In this document: positions 33,095 to 46,530 of the stretch, one piece after another
Numbering within the stretch: position 1 is the first letter of the stretch
Layout: every line of letters begins with the position of its first letter
DNA from: Phoebastria nigripes
Taxonomy: Eukaryota; Chordata; Aves; Procellariiformes; Diomedeidae
Length of the DNA: 64,000 nt
Direction of reading: 5' to 3'
NCBI GenBank assembly: GCA_035582835.1
Contig: JAYKAV010003166.1
Span: forward strand, 2,230,883-2,294,882
Program-made: the position numbers and the translations under genes
The notes under the pieces: generated by a model
What the model saw: the letters and a program-made list of their open reading frames with translations, nothing else
Database searches by the model: none
What the model was told of the DNA's origin: nothing

Positions 33095-34676
33095 TTTCCC
33101 AACTTGCCCCTGCTGCCCTGCCAGATATCACTGCCAAAACCAAGGGGGTTTGTCCTCGCTCTGCGGCAGCAAGACTACATTTACCAACATTGCTGAGAAG
33201 CCTTGAGCCTCTTCCAGTTAGAGAAACCTGAAGCCATTAGATCCTCCCACCAAAAGCTTTATCTGGAGCCATGAAGCTCTCTGCTATCGGCGACCTCAGT
33301 TTCTACTTGCTTTGAACTATGATTGGCAGAGAGCAAATTTAACTGCCGTGGAAATAGGACTCTTATTCCTAGTCCCTCGTATACAGAGCTTATAAGGAGG
33401 CTATTGTTGTCACCTAAACAGAAGCACAGGTTACATTAAAGTCGCTTTTGAAGCCAGCTCTGCTTTCTCCACATGGCACAACGATGTTATTTTCAATCTA
33501 AAAGACTTCTATTGCCCTTCAGGGAAAAGAGTAATAAGAAAACCAGCAAAAGTAAAATCTTTTAGGGAAGACGAGCATTAGGATTTGTGTCTGCTCTCTG
33601 ACAGCCTCCACTGAAACAAATGCAAAGCGGCTGCCAGGCAGGGGGGTGAATGAGGGGATGCCTTTGAGATTTAAGAGTGCAATGTACCAAAATAAAGACG
33701 TAACAGTTCCATAGTACATGCCCCACAAATCTCTGTAAGTGTAATTACACAGCAATCTGTAGGAGCCCGTAGATACCCTGCTGCCACATGTTATTCATTA
33801 GTGAAATCTGCAAAACTGCAGAATAATTAAAGGATAAGTTACTTGATATTTGTGCCCAGTGACTCAATAAAATCACTTTAACAGCTGTTTTGACATAACG
33901 TTCGCTTTATTTACAAAGAAATTGTTATGCTGAAACAGCTGTGAAACTGCTTTTAACGTTTCCTGACTTTATATCTATTCATAACTGGGACACTGATAGA
34001 AATCCTATTTATCCAAATTTTCGTGTGTGTTGAATAAGCTACAGAGGATAACATTTTAGGAGTGCATTCACAGGACTCTGTGCAGTGAAAGCACTTGCTG
34101 CTTGAAATTCTGTAGTTCTCTCTGATACTTCTCTATAGGAGAAAGAAAAGTTTGTAAAGGTCTTTTAAGCCAGAGAATATTCCCCATTATATAAACAGAA
34201 GCCACTTACCTAACACTTAAAGAAGTGCAAACCTGTGTGTGAGGAATGTACTTCATGTCGGATTTAGTTACCTCTGTATTAGACTGGAGAAATTATGCTG
34301 AAAGCAGTTGTCTTCCACCAGAACAAAACTGGGAACAGAACTGGGCCGGTGGATGCTGGTTGGCAGGAATTNTCCCACAAGTTTCTGCTTGCTGCATCTT
34401 GCTGATATTTTCTTATTTTAACTGGAATTTGTCAGCTTTTCTGAAAGTGATTACACCTTTCAGTATATTTATGAGAAATTTGTGTTTTTCCTGGTGGTCT
34501 CTTGAACTTGCTCTGCACATCTTAAGGAAAGAGTCATCCCATCTTCAGAGAGGTGGGGTGGATTGCTCTCTGGGTGCTCCTGTTTTTCTCCATCAACTCT
34601 TAGAGTAGGTATGCAGCATTTAATTACCCAAAGCTAGGGGAGATGAATCCCATGCTGTGTGGGATATGGAGTACAC

Positions 34677-34694
34677 ATGCATGCATGCATATGC
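34677..34694. repeat. (ATGC)n tract
   Basis: Three perfect ATGC units, then AT, then one more ATGC. The whole tract is near-palindromic. Confidence 0.9.
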
Positions 34695-37600
34695 TCAAGG
34701 TTTTTTCTGATGTTTAGGTTATCAGCACTCACTTTGTATGCCTAGCTAGCAGGAATGCAATCAATTAAAAACTATAGATTGGTTGAACTGATATAAAGTA
34801 CTAAGCATATGGCTGAAAGAGCAGCAAGAGCTCTTTGAGAGCTGGGCTAATGCTGCTCATCTCGCATTGGGCATTACTGCTCGGGGGAGACCAAATATTC
34901 CTGCTCTGTTCTCTGCTGTCAATAGCCAACAGCCCCCAGTCCCCTGCATCATCCTAGAGCATCACCTTCCACAAACCCAGGGGATGAGAAGCCACACGCG
35001 CTCGAGCTTTAGCTGCTAATGCAACTGTGGTTGTAAAAATCTCTATAGCTGCAGGATGTAGTTCACAGTGAGATCCCCGTATCACCTTCAGTAAAACCAA
35101 GCCCTTTTACTGTCTTGTCAGTGATGCTGGAGACACAGCCCTGCTTTGCTGATCCTTTTCCAGCCCCCTGCCTGCTCCAGCAGTGCTCTCGCATGCCCAC
35201 TTTGCATGCGTTCCCGACTGGTCCTTGCTGGGGTCTGGACACTGAGTTTTTGGCGACATGAAGCAAAGCTGAGTTGGATGGGAAGTTTTGGGGCTGGCGT
35301 GGTTCCAACAGTGCACAGGACTAAGCCAAGGCATCACTAATAATACCATTGCTGCGAGCCATGAAAAAGCTGTCCCGTAAGAAGAAACACTGGGAAAAGA
35401 AGGTAGAAGTTGTCAAGAACTCCTATGATCAGAAGTTTAAAAATGGAATAAGGCGATACTTTGATTTTTCCTTCCTGTATGAATGTACCGTATAATTCAG
35501 GGCTAGGTCCTCTCCTGGGATAACCTGGCACATCGCCACAGATTTCTACAGTCTCTAATTGCACGATGACATACCAGGTTTTCCACTCCATGCCCTTTCC
35601 TCTTTTTGCGGGATGGATGCTGCTTGCCCATAAGCCAAGTTGTTCAGTATTCGTGTTCAGCCCTGCTCCGCTGCCTGACTCATCGTGCACCCACAAGCTC
35701 CGTGTTTAACAGGGCAGTGCTCCAGAGAGCCCCCGCGCTTCGTCACACACGTGGAACGAGGGAAGAACAGAAACCCCGTGACTGGGTAATTAAAGACTGT
35801 ATTTAATGAGTACGCAGAGACACTCAGTGCTGTGGAGTGATGTTAACACTGATTCTTTTGGACTCAAGATTATGCATTTCATTCAGCAGCTTTAATTCAT
35901 TTTTAATAGTTTTCTGCACAGGGTTTCCTAATAAGAGTGAAGCAGAACCAAAAAGTTCCGTTTCTGAAAACTACTTACCAGATATTGTCTGTTCTGCAAA
36001 GGTTTGCGTTTAGGAAGACTGGGGGATGCTGAATTTCCCAATGCCTTGCAATAAGGCATAATCCAGGCTCACTGTCGCGTTTCCTTTTGAGAAGAGATCC
36101 GGCAAGAAGAGCACAGGGAAAGCAAGGCTTCAGGGCTGGCATGGCATTTTTAAGGGACAGCCTTCAAAGTGATTTGTTGGATGTTGCACAGAGTATCAAT
36201 GAATCCATTTAAATTTAGATTGCAAAGGGAGCCATTTAAAGAAAACTGGGGTGAAAAATCCAGCATAGAAAAGCGTTGGGATACTCAGACTGCTTGGGAT
36301 TTTCTGTCTGCGTATTTATCCGAAGGCACGTTTGCCCACTCAGCAATGATCAATAAACCATTACCTTTTGAAAACGAGCAGAAGGCATGTAGCTGCCTTT
36401 GTGGTGATGCAGGAACATGATTTCTGTCTAAGAAAAATCAAATTCTGTTTCCTGGTTATAACAGTTAGCGATGGTCAACCTGGGCTTGAGGTGTTCGTGA
36501 GGCACAGGAGCTGTAAGAGTTTCATTCATACAAATCATCACCACTTCTGGTAGGTATGATTTATACAAACTGATGTTTTAAGGGAGATTGTTATGCAGTG
36601 TTTCAGAACAATAAAGCAGAACACTCTGAAGGCAATCTAAGCAATATGCCTGTGCTGTGCATCTCAGCTAAGGGCTTCAAGTACCTTGNGAAGTGATTTC
36701 AAGCTTATGCATTATTCATCTGCAGTAACTGTCTTTTAAAATATAACTGTTAGAGGTAACAACAATCAATGCTTATTCACCATTGCCATCACTACCCTTA
36801 ACAAGGACTAGCCTGGAATTTCAGTGCACAAGAATATTCCTGAAGTCTCTCCTGGCTTCTCAGGCTCTTACAAAAATGCAGTGATNTTTGACAAAATCGG
36901 GCTGGTTATGCATATCCTTTCCCTGGAACTTCCTCAGCATCACGGCTAGTTTCAGTGCAGAAATCTGCTGAAAACTTCACTCCTTTGTGAGTTGAAATAC
37001 CTACAGTCAGAGAATTGTAAGTCAAAATTATAACAATATAAAAAACCTCTGTTTGTGATGTAGCATAGACATTTCTCTGCTTTTCTTTCAGCAAGGTATG
37101 TTGTACAAGCTGGTTTCCGAGGATAAACATAATTGTGTATGGAAATAATGGAAAATGTATTTAGGCCATGTGCTATTTCTGTTGCTTAGTTTAATGATTT
37201 TTAAATATATNTCACATTGTGAAAAGCTACATTTCCTTCTTGAATTGTGTTTTACCAGCTAGACCCATTGTTTCTGGCACAGATACCAGTGTTACATAAA
37301 AAATGCCATGAATGATCAGGAGGAATCACAGCCAGGGGCTTCTAGATATCCATTAACCAAACATCCCACTGGCAAGAAGTAATTTTTTTTTNCTTTCCTA
37401 ACTGGAATAACGAAAATCTAGTACACCACCGATTGGAGGGGTGATAAGCCTGGATGAGGCAAACTGGGCTGGCCGGACTCAATATATTGGGGTGCTCATT
37501 CATTTGATTTTAACTTTGAATTGGATGAGACGCTTTGCTTTGCAGAGCTAGTTTCTCTATGTGAGAATAAATGAGATGCTGCTCGGATACAGTATTTTCC

Positions 37601-38422
37601 CCTTATGCTCTCAAATCCTTCACAAAGACTTAGATATAAGCATTGTCCCTCAGTTATATAAGCAAGTGTCCCTCAGTTCATCAAGCACAGAGATGTATTA
37701 CCCATGCTGTTGCCACCATTAAGATGGATTGCAAGAGAAAGGCATAAAATAAGATTTTGACAGCAAGGGAGACAATGAGATGAAAAAGAAAGTCTGATTT
37801 TCTCCAGAACATGTAGATTATTTTCTAAATCTTAAATTGTGGCTACTTCTGGGGAATGCAAATCAGATAGCACAAAGGAAGAGAAATAAGTTAGATGCAT
37901 AGCCAGCTAAGTTTGAAAAGCCAGGTTTTGGTGTGCAGATAGTTACTGTTGAACCGAGTACATCAGCTGAGTACAAGTGCCACTTGTACAGATGCCTTGC
38001 TCCCTAAATGCTGCGTACCTCCATCCCTTTCCAGGTACACCTCCGGTTAGAGGTGCGGGGCTGTAACTCAGCGCGTGGGGCCACTGTCGTTGGCGCCCGT
38101 AGCACCTTCAAAGTCATCACAGTACAGCTGTTTGATTATGGACATTGTGGTATTTTTCTTCATTCTTTTATCAGTAACACCGACATAAATCAGGAGCAAT
38201 TTCCACTGAGTCACAGAGTAAAGAGGCTGCTGCAAGGGACAGCAGACGTGCGGCTGGAGAGCTGGATGTGGCCAACGACGCTAAGTGAATCTCAGCAGGG
38301 ATACATCCCCGCATCCCCTTAGTGTTCAGTGGGTGTACTTTGAGTGGGAGAAATTAAGGATCTGGCCAATTGTTTCTTATACTCAGTCAAGCTGAAAGTC
38401 TGAAATATGCTCAACATGGACC

Positions 38423-38463
<41 letters not shown>
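38423..38463. repeat. (TTA)n microsatellite, about 13-14 copies
   Basis: Forty-one bases of uninterrupted trinucleotide repeat. The poly-asparagine reading on the minus strand is only this repeat translated. Confidence 0.97.
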
Positions 38464-38464
<1 letters not shown>

Positions 38465-40938
38465 AGTATTCAGCTTGCTGAGCATGGGTGCATAAATCTG
38501 TAGTGGTATTGTGTACATATGGAATGATATTCAACAATTGCCTAAAAAAGGTTGTTCTGATACACCAACCTTTAGAGGATATACTTGTACCTCTTACCTT
38601 TCATTCATTCCTATCCAAGGTGATTAGATATGCAATTGCTTAGCTGAAGGATGCATATATATACTGGCATGTACTAATAGTGAAATAGCAGAGGGGATTC
38701 CAGAATAAGCCAGAAATAGCCGTCTCCTCTCAGTGGGATATGGGTTTACATGCCATTTGCAAAGCTAGCCCGTGACCGACACAGTCGATCACACCTGACC
38801 TTCACGATCAGTCCTGGCCATGACACCGCTGCGGGCAGACTGTTACCAGAACACGTGCAACACTAATTGGCTCCAGGAGAGTTTTGAGACGAGCTTTCCA
38901 CTGAAAATCCCTCTACCTGCCAAAATTTGCTGAGATTGTGAGCAACAAAGTCATGCGTAATTCTGAACGTCAGCTATGTCTTAAGGAGAGATTAAATAAG
39001 GTTGTCGTTTTGGTAAATATGAACTTCCTAGGAATCTAACCAAATGAAAGCCTGTTTTATTTTCAAAACATTTATTTCAGTGGACAACTTGTTCCCATCG
39101 ACAACTGACTTTCAGCGATTACAGGAACGCCTCTGCGTCCCGCGAATGCAGGCGCAGGTAACGGCTCTGCTGCGTACTCCTGCAGGCGCCGCGTGCAACC
39201 AGAAATAAGGCTGCAAATGGTTGTCCCAGGGACTGCTTGTTCTCTGTGTGCTCATGCCTCATCATGAAAATTTTGGCGATTCAGGCAAATCTCAGCTTAT
39301 TTTCGGTGTGGTAAAGAAGCAGTGCTACGTGCTCTGAAGTGCAGCTGTGCGGGCTGAACAGCATACACATGAATTTGTGGGCTGTAATGAGGGACAGAAG
39401 AAGACCTTCTGTTTCTCCAGACAGGGATATGATAAAGCTTTGCCCAAGGCTGTACAGAAGGGAACATCTCTGAGTCCTGCAGGGACCACACGTGGTCACA
39501 GCTCATCGTCTCAGCGAGGAGGATAACTCACTCACTGCTTTGAGGAGCGCATTTTGAGGTACATTAAGGGCTAAAGCTTCTGAGCACTGAAGCAGACTGA
39601 AGCCCTTCAAGGCTNCGAAGAACTAATATTGAAGCTGCAATTCTAAAATTATAAAAGCTTAATTTTCCATCAGAGATACTCTGCAAGAGCAGGGAAACCC
39701 ACACTGTATGCTCTATTTCTGCTTGAGCCTTACCATCCTGCATTATAGCAATGACTTCGCCAGAAAGCCTGTTGCTCTAAATGTGACAATGATGTTGGCA
39801 CCACTCCTTTGGGCTGGTGTTTGTAAAGTACTGGTGATAGTNTATATTACTTTTTTGGTACCCTTTACTATCTGTCTGAAGGCCTTTGTGGCAGAGATTC
39901 CCAGAGAGTAGAGAGTAGGCAATAGCTCTGAGTACACAGTGCCAGACTTTAGAAAGCCCAGTCTTATTTAGGTCCTTAATGGGAGAAGCATTCATTTGCA
40001 AAGACNCTTTTGAATTTCTTGCCCAGGTTTTTATGTGAGTAAACATGACACAGGTTAGATACAAGCAGGTGCACTCCTGACCCGAATGAGTCAATAGCAA
40101 TACACCCACCTACTTCTATGAAGTCAGTCTGTGCAGGATCATTTTTGGTAGGAAGATAATATAAGCTATGGTCTGGTTCTGTAACTTGGCAAAACNGAAA
40201 TTCTTTCAGTTTTACTAAAAATTCTTGATGTCAATACCACGAGGGGAAAAGGAAGTCATGGTCTCACTCACATTTTGGTGAAAAGCTCATATCTTGCATC
40301 GCCAAGTGACATTATTTCCTATCCTATCCTTTTGGATTCATGGCTTTGGAACCCTCTTAGGGTGCCAGCTGATGTGATGATATAGGTTCAGCTCATTTCC
40401 TACATGTCCCCAGAATAAATGTCCAAGAAAACGGAATTTAATAGATCAAGGAAAGATTAATGTAGCAGTAAATGGGCAGAGGCAGAGGAATGTCTTAGCA
40501 AGCTGCTGTTCTCTGATCTTGACTCTCTCATCAATACTTTTCAATCTACTGTGCTGAGAGGGATATCACTTTTAATGCCCTGAGGTCACTGAAACCACAC
40601 GTCAAATCTGTAATCCCTGAGCTGGCAGCACGGCAAATGATTTCTCTATTGGTCTTTATAACTGTAATTGCCATTGAACAGAATCTTTATATATTTCTCA
40701 CTCTAAATTATGTGACTGATGACATGGATGGTCTCTGTACAAAGATGAAACTGATGGTTTCTGATGGTGTGAGGCTGATGAACAGTGATATCTGTTGGCT
40801 TTTATGTCTTTCAAAAACAATTTCTTGCCAGATGGTCTTCTGAGATTGTATAATCTTCTCCTCTATAGTTGAGGTAACATTGATATTGTAGCATAAACCT
40901 TAATTTCCAAGGTATTGTAACCCATAGCCACATAATGT

Positions 40939-40954
40939 AAAAAAAAAAAAAAAA
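40939..40954. repeat. A16 homopolymer
   Basis: Sixteen A follow CATAATGT. The upstream sequence does not resemble a retrocopy that I can name. Confidence 0.9.
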
Positions 40955-43900
40955 TCAGTTTCCCTCTTGTTGTAGTAATAGAACAGATAAGATTGTAATG
41001 CTGAACAGTTGTGCAGGTTTGTAAAACTACTGATTTGTGGAGTATACATGGCTTAGGGTATAATTAACAAGATACTGAGTTTTTAATTAATTTAGGTCCT
41101 CAGTTCACACATGGTCTGGCTTAATCCTGGCTGGCGAAGAACTGTGATGTCTAACGGCTGCTCATTCATTTATTTCAGGTCATGAAGACTCAGAGGGGAC
41201 AAGCAGGCACATCCCATCACTCAACGGCCATCAGAAAGGGGCTCAGCAGTCACCCCTACTTGAGCAAGGGCCTTCCAGGCTGGTGTGGCACTTTGGGGTG
41301 ATATGACTGGGGAGGAATATGAGCATCCAAGGCCTCTTCTCTGCTGTATAAATCAGTGTTTTAGCTGCTATCAATAGAAACACCAGTTATACAGCCGTAG
41401 GGCTTTAAACTGGAGGTGGGAATGAGAGTATTTAGCAACACAACTTAAGAGTGGTGCATATTTTTTGAATGAGTCTCCTTCCCCTTCTGAGGTTGTCTGA
41501 ACACTGGTGTCCCCTCACTGCCCTCTTCCTTCCTGGGGAAGACATGATTTAATGCTCTCCTCCTAAAAGGACTTAGGTCAAGTCACGATGAGCAAAGTTT
41601 GAGATGAATCAGGCAGCGCTTATTGGGTGTATTANCTGTTCTCCTCCATCTGTGTACCCTCCCAATAAGGAGCAGGAGTTCCTCGGTCATTTTGTAACTC
41701 TCCGTCTTGCTGCCATGCTGGCAGGACCATCAACGCATCGCCTGTGAAACGGGTGTGTTGGTGTTTATGGAAATACCCGGCAAAGGGATTTTTCCCCTAT
41801 TGACTGTGTTTTGGCTTGGCAGCNCTGCACTGGACTACTATGCTGCTGGTGTCATGAGTACAGCCACTTTTTAGCTGCTGGTAGCAAAGGAACAGAAACA
41901 TCCGTTTTAATCACGAATGAGTGGGAAATTACTTTTCCTGGGTGCACTCTGCAGTGCTGAGCTCAGCAGCAGCAGGACAGCTTTCCTGTACGGGTAAAAA
42001 ATGCCAACCTTTGAACTGCTTGGCAGGTAGCAGAACTTTAATGTTACTGAAAGACTTTTTTTCCTTTTCTTTCTTTCCGGCATTGTCTGCAACTCTTTCT
42101 CAAATAGATATGAAAGCAAGGGGCTGGATTCTCAACTGGTTGAGCTGTCACAGTTGACTTAATAAAGATATGTTGATTTATAGCAGCTGAGAATCTGGTT
42201 TTATACNAAATTTATTAAAAACATAAAACCCCCCAAAATTGCTGAGTCTGATCCTGCTAATCCTTAATTGTTTCAGTGAACCAAGACAGTGTTTTTTTTG
42301 CCAATAGCTTTATGCCGTCTCTCCTGTCTAAGATGCATTGCACAATTTTGTGAACAACTCCGCTTTTAAATTATCTGTCACCGAGGCCCAGTCTATTGTA
42401 TCCCCTGGTAATCAGAACAAGTCAAATTAATACATTTCCTATGAGACAACACTCCAAAGGTTTTAGAGAAAAAGTGATTTGGGGTGGAAGGCATGTCTTT
42501 TTCCAAAGGAGACAATCCCCAGTACAGAGCAGCACTAAGCTAACAGAAAATATGGTTGCTTTTGGAGCAAATACCATATGTCATAAAGCCATGGGGAAAC
42601 ACTCAGCTATGTCATAAATGTGTCCGTGGATGAACTTAGAGAATTTATCCAGAACCCTCCTAACATAAGGAGAAAAGCCATTTCAGGGAAATTTTGCATC
42701 TTGAACTCGTGGAATTTATGCAAGGAAGTATTAATTCTTGGAAAAATGTTCAAAGTGGTTGAAAGGTGAGAAAGGAAAACAGCATATGGGGACGAAGNAA
42801 CTCCATGAATTTAAACATATAACAGGAACAGAGGTAGCTCCACAGTCAACAGCACAACTGACAGAGCAACCAGCCAGGAAGCCAGATGCTGTGGCAATAG
42901 AAAATATCTTCCACCACTTGGCATTTGACTCCTATAATTGCCAAGGACAATGGAAAAAATTCGCATGTGGGAAGTAGCACCACAGGATCCAGAAAGCAAT
43001 TGCATACAAAAAGAGTTGGGTTTAAAAAAAGGCACGACTGCTCTTTTTTAGAAAGGAGCGTGCCAAAGGAAAAAGGCAGAGGAGCTTTCATGCAGGGGAA
43101 ATTACATTCAAATGTTTGTTCGTGTAATTCCTAGCCAGGGTGACGTGTTTGGGTGCTTAGGTAGCAACCCCAGTGCAAGGTTTGACATGCACAGGATTGC
43201 AGTGATGTATAACAGGTTGCCACGACCGGTGGTCACCCATGTCCGGTGGCACCCAGGAGGCATGACATGGGGAACAAAGACCAGTTGAAGGCAATTGTTA
43301 TTTTTTTCGAGGAATGAAAACACAGCATTTCCTAGAAGAGTCCCACTTTTCTGTTCTGTGCACATGCAGACACCCAGGGCTTGCTTTTGCAGGGGGAGGC
43401 TGGGGATATCAGACAGGAAAGCTCTGCCATTAAAAGCTCAGCGGAGTTTAAATAGCGAATTGGGCTACACCTGTGTAAACTAACTCTTTATCTTAATCTG
43501 CGGAGGGATTCACATGTGTACTCTAGCTGCCATGAGAAGGTCAAGCATGAATCCCTTGTTTTCTGAGATAAGACTATAATTAGCTCTTTTAAAAAAGTAT
43601 ATATTCCCAAAGAAAGGGTGGTCTGAGGTTTGGAGGAGTCTATTTTCCGAAGATGCAGGAGAGCCTTTTTTATGCACTCACATATGCTCCTGTCTGCTTG
43701 CATTTTTTAAATAAAAGAGCAATCCAAACCGAAACTTTAATGGCTTTTCCTGTGCAAAAGGAAAACTCATTTGAACTTCTGCTTTTCAAAAGCGAAAGAC
43801 AGGGATTTGCAGTGATTCTGTTACCTCTGTGGGTAAGAGCCTGGGAGGCTCCTGGTGGACAGCTGAGCCCAGGGGGGACACACGCTGTGTCCGTCTGTCC

Positions 43901-45138
43901 GGCAGCAGCACCTGAGCTCTGTCTGCGGATGGAGCCCTACGGGCAGCCACCCNGACCAGCATCACTCCAGACAGCCGGGTCCAGGAGGAGGACCGAGAGA
44001 CGACTCATCTAAAAAAAATCCTGCTAGCTCATTGCGTCTGAATTTAAAGGCTTCCCTGGTTAAATCACAGCTTTGCAGTAGGATACGCACTCCCGTGATT
44101 CAGTGGAGGATTTTGCTGTCATAAATTATAAAACCTTAGCACTGTTCTCATTGTTTTTATATTCACAGTTGGGTCACACATTTTTAATTACTAGCCTGCA
44201 TTAATGCAAAAATGGCTAAATCTGTTCTTTCAGTCCCCAAAGGGACAAAAAGCCTGGCAAGGAGACTTTATATTGGCAAGTCCCCAGCTCCTACTGGGAA
44301 AACTGTAGCAGGACAATATGTGCAAAGCACCTGCCGTGGCCTGGGATTGAATCCAGTGTGGATTGCCTACCGCATCCAGCTTTGCAACACACCAGCACCA
44401 TGGGGCTGGTTATCTAAAGACTATAAAAAGATCAGACACTTCTCTCCCATGAACAAATACGAACCAAAGGCAGAAAAGAGAAGATGTGTCCAACGTAATC
44501 AAACAGCCTATGAATCTTCCCAGCCTGGGGCCTCGTCCCTGGATGACTTTCAACCAGGTTTTGGTGATCAAAGCACACTGGGGTTTTTTTGTGGCTAGAA
44601 GAGAGATGGATCCTTGGAGTTTCCTCCTCCAGCTGGAGAGTGGGAGAAGGAGGATGGGAACCACAGGGACGGGAAACGCTCCAGGACCACGGTGCCCAAA
44701 GCAGCAGGGGTCCTCTGAGCCCAGAGAAGGTTGATTCCTTAATGGAGGTCCTGGGTTTATTCAGCTGTAATACTTGACAGCGATTGCTGGAAACCCAGAA
44801 TTATGAAGGCACCCACAGGTAGGAAAAAGGAAGAAATGAGTGAGACAGTTCTCTTATTGATATAATTTTTCCACAGTTGATCTACATCCACAAAAATGAC
44901 CGGAAACCAGCTGGGGATGTAAATTGGGGATGTTTGGCATCTTGTTTGCACTGGATATTTCCTGCCTTTTGCTGTGCTTTCCCACCCTGAAAGACTGTTT
45001 TTGGCACAGGCAAACTAAAACATGTACTAAAAAATGAGCATTAAGTACATGGCCTTTTAATGTCCTTCCTTTTTTTTTTCCCATATAACGGGATCCGTAT
45101 AAATGCATTTAGGAAGGTAGCATTCTCTCTCATTCATT

Positions 45139-45594
45139 TTATGAAATATTTACCTGGATTAACAGAGTTGCTGCTAGAAATGAAACTTGTATTCTGTGCT
45201 TCTCAGTGGGTCCTGATGTCAGTGCCTGCAATCCCACTGAAACCATTAACCAGTAAACCTCATGGCCTTTCATGGTGGTTTCCAGTGCAGTGGTTTCATT
45301 AGCTGCACTAATCAATCTTTCACCTAATTTAGTATTGGCTTGGTGCTGGAAAGGGAGGCTCCTACGAGGAGTGCCGAGGTGGTCGGCAGGTCTACGAGCC
45401 CGGGGCTCTGCGGCCGCTCCCGCGGGTCCATCCTGGGTCTCCGCCTGGGAGATGCCTCCACCCAGGAGCAGCTTACAAGCTCCAGACCTCAGTTCATCTG
45501 CTCTGCAATTCCCTGCCAGAAAGAGAGCTACAAATGTGATACCAAGCAAGAAGAGCAGCAGCACCAACGCATCTCTGAAGTGTTTCTCTCCCAT
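45139..45594 (-). other. Unassigned open reading frame, 151 codons, signal-anchor-like N-terminus
   Basis: I do not recognise this frame. Its ATG has A at -3 and G at +4 (strong context). It opens MGEKHFRDA followed by a hydrophobic run of about 17 residues (LVLLLFLLGITFVALFL) and AGNCRA, resembling a signal peptide or signal anchor. The remainder is low in hydrophobic pattern and has no domain I can name. It overlaps a CpG-dense patch that lowers stop density in several frames, and plus-strand frames of 92 and 109 codons overlap it. Chance is the leading explanation; a lineage-specific small secreted or type-II membrane protein is the alternative. Confidence 0.2.
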
Positions 45595-46017
45595 CTTCTA
45601 GCAGTAAACATATATTAATCTGAGATTCAAAACACTATCTGATGATTTTGCTTAAAGCTTCCTTTTTTTTTCTAATAACAACGTAATATTCTGTAAATTG
45701 CTAGTCATTGGAGACTTTTATGATCATTTCAAAGTACTTAAGCTGGCACTACCTGACACAGTTACTTAGATATCTTCCTTGTGACTAAGCTAGTGCCAAG
45801 ACAAGCTGAAAGACTTATCCAGTGCAATTAAAACTCAAAATTTACAGTGACAGGCCCATTAAAAATTCTGTTCGCTCCTCACAATTTCAAACAAGCAGCA
45901 GCTTGACACGTGTGTAGCCTGTTTTCCGAGCAGGTTTTCAAAGGAGAGAAAGATGACCTCTATAAATGTCAATGCAAATAGGACGTGTGTTTCCAGTGAT
46001 GCCTTCCTGGAAACCCA

Positions 46018-46530
46018 TTAGTCCAACGGCAGCAAAATGCCTGGTGTGAGTAAGTAGCGCTCTTGCNGGGTGTAGGAGGAGGGCATGAAGCTGGATGTAA
46101 AGGGCCAGGAGGACCCCAGGTTTGTCACTGGATCCTTTCCGATGTGGATTTGTAGCAGGAGAATTGCAGGGGCCCAGAGGAGTGAAAGAGAAGGTGGTTG
46201 TGTCCTCAGTAGAGTTACACACAGATTTACTGAGCCATAGGCTGGAAAAAACCAACTAATGCCTCTAGAAGGAAGAGTATAAAAGACAAACTGGGGCTGA
46301 ATAATAGGGCGGGTGGACCCAAAGGTTAGCATCACCAGCACCCTGACAAATGTCACCGCTCCGTTCCTGTGCAGCTGCTTCCTCGCTNGCACGCGAGCTG
46401 TCGCCCAGCGGACACGGGAGCGACGATCCAGCTGCAAACTCCGACCGGGTTTGCATTTCCTTTTTTTATAACAGACTGAAAAGCACAGAGCGTTTCTGTT
46501 CCCTAATGCAGTACCTGTCAATGACTTCAC
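46018..46530 (-). other. Unassigned open reading frame, 170 codons, with two ambiguous bases
   Basis: This frame has no recognisable domain. It spans a CpG-dense patch (about 46350-46450), and two undefined codons (N at 46066 and 46388) leave the frame uncertain. Composition alone may explain the length. Confidence 0.12.

Noticed and set aside
38319..38537. Minus-strand frame with a poly-asparagine tract
   Set aside because: The tract is just the (TTA)n microsatellite translated.
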